Shown here: piece after piece, positions 15,927 to 22,848 of the stretch | Layout: the number at the start of each line of letters is the position of its first letter | How positions within the stretch are numbered: the stretch's first letter is position 1 | Assembly: GCA_002887195.1 (NCBI GenBank) | Contig: PJAB01000542.1 | Location: 1 to 24,384, forward strand | DNA length: 24,384 nt | DNA from: Chrysochromulina parva | Taxonomy: Eukaryota > Haptophyta > Prymnesiales > Chrysochromulinaceae | Direction: 5' to 3' | Notes under the pieces: model-generated | Databases searched by the model: none | What the model was told of the DNA's origin: nothing | The model's input: the letters and a program-made list of their open reading frames with translations, nothing else | Position numbers and translations under genes: made by a program

Positions 15927-18290
15927 TCAGAGGAACTGCCTGAAATCCAAATCTTTGATCGGGCTGTCGGGTGGCGTCATCACTGTGTAGGGAGGCGATT
16001 GCAGGATGGTGGAGCCGGCGCGCGTTCTGGCTGCCATGATGCTCCCGGGGACTTCATACATCGAGGGTAGGCGCGCGGCTGGCGCGTCCGGCGAGCCACC
16101 GACCTCGCTTGGGTGCACCCGGCCGGGCACGTAGCGCACGCTCGTGCCCACCCACATGAGGTTGGGTTGGTGCCACAGGGTGCCGTCTGCAAGAGGCCTC
16201 GAGGGCGCGAGGGCGGCCGGCGAGGGCGGCTCGGCGCCGGGAGGTCGACTTGCGACGGCCCGGGCAAGCGCAAGGACGTCGCCCTCCTGACGGCGACGTT
16301 TACCTGGAGGGCTGATGCTCGCCGGGGTGGTGGGCACGGGCGTGGCCCTGTCCGAGCGAACGACTCCACCCGGCAGCAGCGGTTGCTCATCCCCTGGCAG
16401 CGACCCGAGTTTGCTGGGCGTGGCGAGCAAGTTGGATGTGCCCTCTCCAAACACGAGCAGCGGCGACTCGGACTCGTCAGAGCCCGCGTCGGAGTCACCG
16501 CTGCTCCCCGCCTCAGCTGGCTGGGCATAGCGTCTGCAGCAGCAGCGTAGGAAGCAGAACCCAATCATCATGAGCAGCGTCGCAAGTGTGAGCCAGCGGG
16601 CCCATGGCGACCAGGCAAGCACCTCGGCGCGCACGGCAGCGCGCACGTACTCCGATTCGTGCCGCGCGAGCGATGCGTAGTCGCCGCCGCTCATTGCGTG
16701 CTCCATGCTCACCAGCCCGTGCTCGAGCCCGTACGCCAAGCCCTCAGCGCCGTGCCACACGACATTGAGCTCATGTGCCGCGAGGTGCTCGACGATCGGT
16801 AGCTCGTGCGACAGCGCGCTGCCTACCATCTTGAGCGCTCCCGGATGCAAGGGCGGCGCGGGCGGTAGCGAGGGCGGGCGCGACGGTGCGGGCGATGGCG
16901 ATGGCGAGGGTATCGATGGTGACGGCGGCAAGGTTGGCGGCTGCGGCGAGCTGGGCGGGAGAGTTGGAGAGGGCGGTGGACGCGAGGGGGGCGGCGGCAC
17001 GGTCGGCGAGGGAGGGGGCGTCATTGGGCTCGGCGGCGGCGGTGAGGGTAGCCATGGTGGAGACGCCGGTGCCGGCGATGGCGAGGGCGGCGGCGGGAAT
17101 GGCAAGGGCAACCATGGAGGCAACGGCGGCAGCGACGGCAAGGGAGGCGATGAAGGTGGAGGAGAGGGCGGTGGTGGCGAGGGCGGCGGTGGCGGCGGAG
17201 GCAATGGCGGTGGTGGCGAGGGCGGCGGTGGCGGCGGAGGAAAGGGCGGTGGTGACGAGGGCGGCGGTGGCGGCGGAGGAAAGGGCGGTGGTGACAAGGG
17301 CGGCGGTGGCGGCGGAGGTAAGGGCGGTGGCGACGAGGGCGGCGGTGGCGGCGGAGGTAAGGGCGGTGGTGGCGAGGGAGGCGGTGGCGGCGGACTCTTT
17401 GGCGAGGGCGGTGGGTGATCGGGAGGTGGCAGCGGTGGGGGGGGTCGCGGCGGTGGCGCGGGCAGACTTGGCGGCGGGGGCTGACTGGGCGGCGCGTAGG
17501 GTGGCTCGGGCGGGCCTGGGTTGATGACGAATGTGACCTTCAGCGCATACCCTGTAAACAACTCAACGCCGCCAAGGAGTAGCAATCCAGCGAGTGCACA
17601 CAGCACGCCAACAAGCCAGTGCGGCCACGGCAGCGGGCGCGGCGGCGGGTTCAAGCGCGCCATCTTCGAGGACGAGGCCGGGTCAAGCGGCAAGTCGGTT
17701 TGAGCCCACCGGAGCTTCGGTACCTCATCGCTGCTGGTCGAGGCGACTGGAAGGTCGTTGTCGAATAACGACGCGCCCCCCTCCGCCATATTCCAATTGT
17801 CGAGTGCCGGCGGGCTCAGTACTGGTGTATCCGAGCTTCTCTTCAAGCGGGAGTCAGCGGCACTCCTGGTACGAGCCCGCGTCCATGACAAGTACAAGCC
17901 CGACGCCACGTCAAGTGGCACGAGCAGCTCGTGCGACGCGCGCGCCGCAAGTCGAATCTCGCTCAGCGTGTGACACTTTGCGGTCTTCAGCGCCTCGGCC
18001 GGGCTCTTGGCTCGCGCCTCCTCGATCGTGATGGCGGGTACGGATCCAGATTGTTGAAGCTCGGTGAGAAGCCGTACGCGAGTGCGTAAGGACAGCGTGC
18101 GGAACGAGTCGGCGGTTCGCGCAAGTCGCGCCGAAGACGGTCGCGCTCGTCTCGCCGAAGACGGAATCGCGAATGGCGGCACCATCCGTGGCTCCATCTT
18201 AGATCTTTCGGCAGTTTTGGAAAGTAACTCAAACGGATTTCGCTCCCCCCCCCCCCATTGTGTTAGTCCGCATGCGCCATCCGTATCCAT
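15927..18290 (-). CDS. Two-span membrane protein with large Ser-Pro-rich loop (787 aa)
   Basis: Function not known. Residues 1-223 are soluble and basic/Ser-rich. TM1 is at about 224-245 (HWLVGVLCALAGLLLLGGVELF). Residues about 257-483 are almost entirely PPPSPPP-type repeats, like hydroxyproline-rich cell-wall or scale proteins. A helical, His-rich segment follows (about 485-555), then TM2 at about 562-583 (PWARWLTLATLLMMIGFCFL), a cysteine cluster (RCCCRR) suited to palmitoylation, and a 200-residue acidic then Ser/Pro tail ending DLDFRQFL. With no signal peptide and two spans, both termini would face the cytosol and the Pro-rich loop the lumen or outside. The assigned ATG lies only 33 nt from the stop of the gene upstream of it; Met32 (MEPRM, 18197) is a possible later start. 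Confidence 0.75.
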   Translation of the reverse strand: MDTDGACGLTQWGGGERNPFELLSKTAERSKMEPRMVPPFAIPSSARRARPSSARLARTADSFRTLSLRTRVRLLTELQQSGSVPAITIEEARAKSPAEALKTAKCHTLSEIRLAARASHELLVPLDVASGLYLSWTRARTRSAADSRLKRSSDTPVLSPPALDNWNMAEGGASLFDNDLPVASTSSDEVPKLRWAQTDLPLDPASSSKMARLNPPPRPLPWPHWLVGVLCALAGLLLLGGVELFTGYALKVTFVINPGPPEPPYAPPSQPPPPSLPAPPPRPPPPLPPPDHPPPSPKSPPPPPPSPPPPLPPPPPPPSSPPPLPPPPPPPLSPPPFPPPPPPPSSPPPFPPPPPPPSPPPPLPPPPPPPSPPPPSPPPSSPPLPSLPPLPPWLPLPFPPPPSPSPAPASPPWLPSPPPPSPMTPPPSPTVPPPPSRPPPSPTLPPSSPQPPTLPPSPSIPSPSPSPAPSRPPSLPPAPPLHPGALKMVGSALSHELPIVEHLAAHELNVVWHGAEGLAYGLEHGLVSMEHAMSGGDYASLARHESEYVRAAVRAEVLAWSPWARWLTLATLLMMIGFCFLRCCCRRYAQPAEAGSSGDSDAGSDESESPLLVFGEGTSNLLATPSKLGSLPGDEQPLLPGGVVRSDRATPVPTTPASISPPGKRRRQEGDVLALARAVASRPPGAEPPSPAALAPSRPLADGTLWHQPNLMWVGTSVRYVPGRVHPSEVGGSPDAPAARLPSMYEVPGSIMAARTRAGSTILQSPPYTVMTPPDSPIKDLDFRQFL
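17160..17400 (-). repeat. 39-nt minisatellite encoding 13-residue Pro-rich units
   Basis: On the plus strand a 39-nt unit (core GGCGGTGGTGACGAGGGC, then GGCGGTGGCGGCGGAGGAAAG-like) recurs about six times with small changes. It encodes 13-residue units of the PPPPPPPS[SP]PP[PF] kind in the loop of the membrane protein. The high nucleotide similarity points to recent expansion. Confidence 0.8.
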
Positions 18291-18323
18291 CGGGCCGGCC
18301 CGAAGTCCCCATTAGTGTCGACA

Positions 18324-19379
18324 TTAGTGGCGTGTGCGCATCTTGTGCGCGTGCGGGTCGGTGCACTCGATCGGGTCGTTCATTTTGCGCAGCAGCACCT
18401 GCGTCGGGTGGAGCTCCCGCTCGGCGGTACGGATCAGGTCGGGCACGGCGCCTGCCGACGGGTTCGTTTTGGTGCGCGTGAAGCCAGATGTCTCCACCTT
18501 GATGTGAGCCCCGTCGACCGGCTTGGCACCGCGCGCGGCCGCCAGGTCGATCAGCGTGGGCGAGCGCGCCACCAGGTCGCCATACTTGTCCACCTTGAAG
18601 TTGGCACCCGGGTACCCGATCGAAGAGATCATGTAGTGCGACTCAGCGTCCACGGGTGGCGAAGTCCGTTCGAGCTCGTTGTTGCCGATCGCGAAGCCCG
18701 ATGTCATCTTGCGGCCGGAGATACGCTCGGGCAGGCTGTACGGGTCGGGCGCGGGCGAGACCGCGACCTCGGGCTCGACATACACGAACCCGCCCGTGAG
18801 CATGTGCGCGCCGTGCGTCGCCGCGCCGCGCGTGAACCCGGTCTTCTCGGGCGGCGCCGGGCGCATCGGCGCCGTGGTGACTCTGCTCGGATGCGGCACC
18901 GCGATGTCGCCAAACTTGTCGGCGACCTGCATGCGCTCGCGCGTCATGATGCCTAATTTGCCCCAGCGTGCCGTGTCCGGATCGATATAGTCGGTGTGCG
19001 TGAGCGTCTGCGTAGCCCAACCGCTCATCTTCTGATCCTTGCGGCTCACAGTGAACATTGCGGAGGCTGCCAGTTCTGCGGCCTCGTTCAGCGCGCCGTA
19101 TTTCGGAATGGCCGGCGTGGAGTAGGCGAGTGCGGTCGTCGGGGGCTCCGCCGGCTCCGGCCCACGCGGGTGCCGCACGCCGAGCGGCACCCCGATGGCG
19201 TTGAAGTCTGCTGCCGGGTCATGCAGAGGAAACTTCCAGTTTGTGGAGCCACGCACGTTCTGCTTCCTGTCGAGTATGTAGCGCCACGACGGTTCGGCCG
19301 TGCGCCACGTGCCGTCGTATGAATAGAACTTGTCCCGCAGCCCATCCGGCGCTGAGGGGTCCCACCTGGAGGTGGCCAT
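18324..19379 (-). CDS. Repeat protein with S/T-G-[FW] motifs, possibly cytoskeletal (351 aa)
   Basis: Not assigned to a named family. The protein is soluble, rich in Pro/Tyr/Trp/Lys, and contains short motifs: KMSGWATQT (117-125), KTGFTRG (179-185), LTGGFVYV (194-201), KMTSGFAIGNN (224-234) and ETSGFTRT (296-303). A larger internal duplication pairs DKFGDIA...KTGFTRG (154-185) with DKYGDLV...TSGFTRT (264-302). Regular short motifs of this kind separated by disordered linkers are typical of axonemal microtubule-associated or inner proteins, but I cannot name a homologue. The frame extends upstream to an ATG at 19478, which would leave only 56 nt to the divergent gene. MATSRWDPSAP at 19379 was preferred because conserved-looking sequence starts there. 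It is head-to-tail with the membrane-protein gene, 33 nt away. Confidence 0.65.
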   Translation of the reverse strand: MATSRWDPSAPDGLRDKFYSYDGTWRTAEPSWRYILDRKQNVRGSTNWKFPLHDPAADFNAIGVPLGVRHPRGPEPAEPPTTALAYSTPAIPKYGALNEAAELAASAMFTVSRKDQKMSGWATQTLTHTDYIDPDTARWGKLGIMTRERMQVADKFGDIAVPHPSRVTTAPMRPAPPEKTGFTRGAATHGAHMLTGGFVYVEPEVAVSPAPDPYSLPERISGRKMTSGFAIGNNELERTSPPVDAESHYMISSIGYPGANFKVDKYGDLVARSPTLIDLAAARGAKPVDGAHIKVETSGFTRTKTNPSAGAVPDLIRTAERELHPTQVLLRKMNDPIECTDPHAHKMRTRH

Positions 19380-19534
19380 GCGCGTGGAGGAGGCCACCAA
19401 GGGGCCAACACGTCCAACCGCGTAACGACTCAGACACATGAACTGTTCACAGTAAGGCCGAACAATAATGAAGACCACACTGAGTCACGGGGAAGTGTAT
19501 CATCGCCTTTTACAAGAAGACTGTGAAATTCACT
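19380..19534. promoter_or_regulatory. Short divergent upstream region
   Basis: This 155-nt gap lies between the chosen ATGs of the repeat-protein gene and the P-loop gene, so the two probably share promoter sequence. It is more AT-rich than its surroundings from 19430 to 19534 and has a small inverted repeat TGAACTGTTCA (19439-19449). No TATA box is clear. Confidence 0.35.
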
Positions 19535-21889
19535 ATGCCATGCGGCTGCGCCCCTCTCTCGCTGGAGCGGTCGTCCGAGGGCTGGGTGCAGCGCGCTCGC
19601 TGGACGCATCCCGACCTGCACGACGAGCTCGTCGAGGAGCTCGTCTCACTGTCCACACCGTTGGCAGCAGTGGGCGCCGCTGCCGCGCATCGCACGGCGA
19701 TAGGATACACATTTTTGCTGCTTGGCGACCAGAACGCAGGCAAGAGCACCTTCCTGCACGCGTTCGCGAATGCGGAGCATGCGGGCTGGCTCGAGCTCCT
19801 CTCCATCCTGCCGATCCTCAGTGCCTCGTTTGCCAATTCGCAGTTTCGGACGGATGCGCCGGACCCAAAGGGCGGCGCGCCAGCGATGGACCAGCCTCCC
19901 TTCCTGGACACGGATGTGGGGCGCACGAGCTTCCTGCTCACGCTCGAGGATTTCAGCCTGTTCGTCGATGAGTATGAGCTGCCGATCGCGATGGACGAGC
20001 TGCGCGCGATGTCGGCCGCTTCAGTGCGGTATGCAGCGGTGGAGCTCATCGAGATCGGTGGTGACCACCTCGACCGCATGGCGCGACGCGCAGCTCTACG
20101 TGGAAGCCGAAGCATCAATGGCGGCGCCGGCGATGGCCATGGCCATGCTGAATGTGACGGCGATGCGCTGAGGTCGACGCGCGTGGCGCTCGAGACGGCC
20201 CTTGGGCGCTCTGAGGAGTTGGTCCAGGCGGCCGAGGTGACATACTACTTTGTGAACGCGAGCACGCTGCTCGCCATCGCGCCGCCCGCCGCGTCAGCAC
20301 GCACCGTGCGGCTCGTGCTGCATTCGCCGGCCGTGCTCACGCTCGTGCGCCGGATGCGCTACCTCGCGTCGGTGCTGCCGCGCGGCCAGCGCGTTGTCCT
20401 CAAGTTGAGCCGGCTCGCCGAGATGGTCGAGACCGCTCGCGGCGGCGGCGCACTCGGCGGCGCGTTGGTCTTCGACGCGCAGTCCATCGAGGCGAGCGTG
20501 GCAGATTGGGCAGATTGGGCGAGCGCGGACGAGGCGCTCAGCATGACGCGAGGGCTCAACGCTCAGCTCGACGCGCGTGCCCTCGCAGCGCGGGCCTTGT
20601 CGCGCGTCGAGCGCGCCGCTTCGCACACGGTGGCAGACGTTGATGCCGACGCCGACGACGCCGCCCAGGATAACGCCCACGACAACGCCCAGGGCCTCGA
20701 GGGCGCGCAGCTGCTGTGCGCGTTTCTGCCCGAGCTTTTGACCGATCTGCTCACCATGGGCGACGAGGTGGGCGGTGGCGTAGCCCTGCGCTTCGACGAC
20801 GACGCGGAGCTCACAGGCGCCATGCTGAGCAGTGAAGGTCCGGGTGTCGGTGGTGGTGGCGCGCCGATCCCGCGGCTGGACGCACGCGCCGTCGTGGGCA
20901 CACTCGCACAGCTGCTGGGGCGCTCGTCGCGCCACGCGCCCATCACAGCGTCCGTCCCCGCCGAGACGACGGCAATGCGCTCGGGTGCTGCGCAGCTGCT
21001 CGCCTGCTTCAAGGATGTGCACTCTCGGCTAGCGGCCGGCGGCTCATTCGACCCATGGGTGCGCCCCTCGACATGGCATGCGCACCTGGAGGAGCGGCAC
21101 GAGCAGCTCGAGCTGCCCGCCACCACGCTCCTCGCGAGCTTTGCGCCGCTCGCTCGCTCGCTCGCTGCCGGCTCGCTCGTGCTTTTGAGCCGGGCGGGCG
21201 GCCATGCGCCGATGCGTTTGAGCGTCTCCTTCCACCCTTACGGCGGCGGCGTGCCATCTCACGGCGAGTGGGCGCCGCCGTGGGCGCCGCCGGGGCTGAG
21301 CGGTGGGGACCGTGCTGACGAGCTGGCCGTGCGCTTCCCGTACCACCCGCCGCTGCTGCGCGTGATCGAGGCACAGCTCGCGTGTGCGCTGCCGTCGCAG
21401 TGGTGGGTCGAGCTCGGGGGCGAAGGCAGCGGGGACGGCGTGGCGGCCGTCGCAGTGGGCATCGACCTGGCGGCGCTTGAAGGTGCCACGCGCTCGCTCG
21501 AAGAGCGGCTGCAAGAGCTGCTGCTGGTTGGGCTCACCGCGGACGACGCCAGCTGGGCGCTGTGGCTGCTGCTGCTTGAGGAGTGGTGCCTCGCTCAACG
21601 GCTCGCAAGCACCGTCCACGCCAACTCCCGCGCCGGCGGCGTTGGCGGGCTGGTTCGAGCTCAGGAGCTTGAGCTGCAGCTGTACGCGCCCGAGACTCGA
21701 TGGCGTGCGGTGCTGCTTCCTCATCTAGTGCAGCCGCCGCCGTGCCAAGCCGTGCATCCGGACGAGGTGGAGGAGGGCTCCTGGCACGTGCACCTGCGCA
21801 TCGAGGACTTGATGCCTGCTTCTGAGCGCCTCGGACGCGGAGATGCGGAGATGGGGCTGGAGAGTGCCTTTTGCGTGGCGTGCGAGTGA
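19535..21889 (+). CDS. P-loop protein with degenerate Ras/Roc-like GTPase motifs and long Ala/Leu-rich C-terminus (784 aa)
   Basis: Walker A/G1 motif GDQNAGKST at 64-72 follows a hydrophobic strand (YTFLLLG). Residues 170-182 (ELIEIGGDHLDRM) sit where a small GTPase has its G3 DxxG, with Glu in place of Asp. A strand VTYYFVNASTLL (about 232-243) and then VVLKLSRL (287-294), where NKxD is expected, complete a Ras-like order, but G4 is not canonical. The insert between G1 and G3 (about 75-165) is large. The C-terminal 450 residues are Leu/Ala/Glu-rich and helical with several Gly-rich breaks, of unknown fold, ending in FCVACE. Nucleotide binding is likely; GTP specificity is uncertain. ATG at 19535 was chosen; the frame opens at a GTG 12 nt earlier. 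One exon as read. It is divergent from the S/T-G-F repeat gene. Confidence 0.7.
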   Translation: MPCGCAPLSLERSSEGWVQRARWTHPDLHDELVEELVSLSTPLAAVGAAAAHRTAIGYTFLLLGDQNAGKSTFLHAFANAEHAGWLELLSILPILSASFANSQFRTDAPDPKGGAPAMDQPPFLDTDVGRTSFLLTLEDFSLFVDEYELPIAMDELRAMSAASVRYAAVELIEIGGDHLDRMARRAALRGSRSINGGAGDGHGHAECDGDALRSTRVALETALGRSEELVQAAEVTYYFVNASTLLAIAPPAASARTVRLVLHSPAVLTLVRRMRYLASVLPRGQRVVLKLSRLAEMVETARGGGALGGALVFDAQSIEASVADWADWASADEALSMTRGLNAQLDARALAARALSRVERAASHTVADVDADADDAAQDNAHDNAQGLEGAQLLCAFLPELLTDLLTMGDEVGGGVALRFDDDAELTGAMLSSEGPGVGGGGAPIPRLDARAVVGTLAQLLGRSSRHAPITASVPAETTAMRSGAAQLLACFKDVHSRLAAGGSFDPWVRPSTWHAHLEERHEQLELPATTLLASFAPLARSLAAGSLVLLSRAGGHAPMRLSVSFHPYGGGVPSHGEWAPPWAPPGLSGGDRADELAVRFPYHPPLLRVIEAQLACALPSQWWVELGGEGSGDGVAAVAVGIDLAALEGATRSLEERLQELLLVGLTADDASWALWLLLLEEWCLAQRLASTVHANSRAGGVGGLVRAQELELQLYAPETRWRAVLLPHLVQPPPCQAVHPDEVEEGSWHVHLRIEDLMPASERLGRGDAEMGLESAFCVACE

Positions 21890-22494
21890 GTACAGTTGCC
21901 GATCGCAATCCCTCCCATGCAGTATCGGGAAGCGAGCGGCAGGGATCCACCCTGTACTCCGGGGAGAGACCGACCTCAGTCCTCACTAGTTGGGATTGGA
22001 GGACCCGCATACCCAGGGGCTCCTCCTTCGTTCTGAGCGTCATCCCGGCATCGTAGAACGTTGAACGAACAAGCGAAAGCGGTCTGGTTACCTTACGAAT
22101 CCAGTAACGAGTAAGGTCGCTGTTGACGATCCCAGATGACCAAGCACCGCTCTGATAAAGATCGTATGCTCTCAGGAATAAACGATACTAAAGCGTGCCA
22201 GGAGCGCCCCCGCGCGGCGGAGATGTATTCCCTCGATGCTCGAAGATCGTGCGAGTCCGGCCGGTTCTGACATGCGTTCATGCTGTTCTTCTGTTCGGTG
22301 TACCTGATTACTTCCATTAGAGACCTAAAGTACAGTATCCGTCCGCCCGTGGTCGGTCCCTTTCACGGTGAGGTTCGCGCGCGTTTCACAGGTCTGTGCG
22401 AGTAGCGCCCCAGGAGCGAGTACACTAACTGCTCAGTCCGGCTTTTCGTGACCTCGCGTGTTGACCGGGGTCGGGTCTGTCGTTGGGCGCAAGA

Positions 22495-22545
22495 GCAAGC
22501 GAGCAATGCGAGCAAGGCATGCTTGCTGTTGCGTCAACCGCTTGC
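22495..22545. repeat. Nested inverted repeat / potential stem-loop
   Basis: The outer arms GCAAGCG (22495-22501) and CGCTTGC (22539-22545) enclose an inner near-palindrome AGCAAGGCATGCTTGCT (22511-22527). Transcribed on either strand it could fold. It may be chance, or a regulatory or termination element. Confidence 0.45.
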
Positions 22546-22694
22546 ATGCATTGATTATTGACGAATTCAACATGTGATTTTGTTCAACTGGCGGGAGTCC
22601 GCGGCGACCCGAATTAATTCTAATTTAGAATCCAAGGGAATCTGCCTTCGCGGGGTTTTCATCACTGAACGAGCATGTGCGTCGCTTTGCGCTT

Positions 22695-22710
22695 GCGCGC
22701 GCGCGCGCGC
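22695..22710. repeat. (GC)8 dinucleotide tract
   Basis: Sixteen bases of alternating GC, a sequence able to adopt Z-DNA, lie about 140 nt upstream of the ATG of the secreted protein gene. Confidence 0.9.
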
Positions 22711-22848
22711 CGCCCGATGTGCGCCACAGCCACAGCCACCCTCTGCAGCCCCGTTCATCCGACTCATCGTGTGCACTGTTGCTGCGCGAAACCAGACTTC
22801 ACGTTGCTGTGCTTATAGCCTTCAGCTAAACGTCCGCGTCCACATCAC

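Larger units (their letters stand above)
21890..22848. other. Intergenic region (959 nt) upstream of the secreted protein gene
   Basis: No convincing gene. It is less GC-rich than the flanking coding DNA. It includes a hairpin-capable ACCTTAC...GTAAGGT pair (22090-22096, 22111-22117), a nested inverted repeat at 22495-22545 and a (GC)8 tract at 22695-22710. The 3' UTR of the P-loop gene and the promoter and leader of the secreted protein should be here. No tRNA, 5S rRNA or snRNA signature was seen. Confidence 0.55.

Noticed and set aside
16705..17418. Plus-strand Gly-rich ORF
   Set aside because: It is the complement of the Pro-rich loop: CCN proline codons read as GGN glycine on the other strand.
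19523..19534. GTG as a start for the P-loop gene
   Set aside because: An in-frame ATG lies 12 nt downstream; non-ATG initiation is not expected.
22090..22117. ACCTTAC...GTAAGGT hairpin as a transcription terminator
   Set aside because: There is no T-run and no bacterial context; a 7-bp stem with a 14-nt loop is expected by chance at this scale.
21890..22848. tRNA, 5S rRNA, snRNA or spliced-leader gene
   Set aside because: No TTCGA-type B box, no cloverleaf, and no conserved snRNA or spliced-leader sequence was found on either strand by eye.
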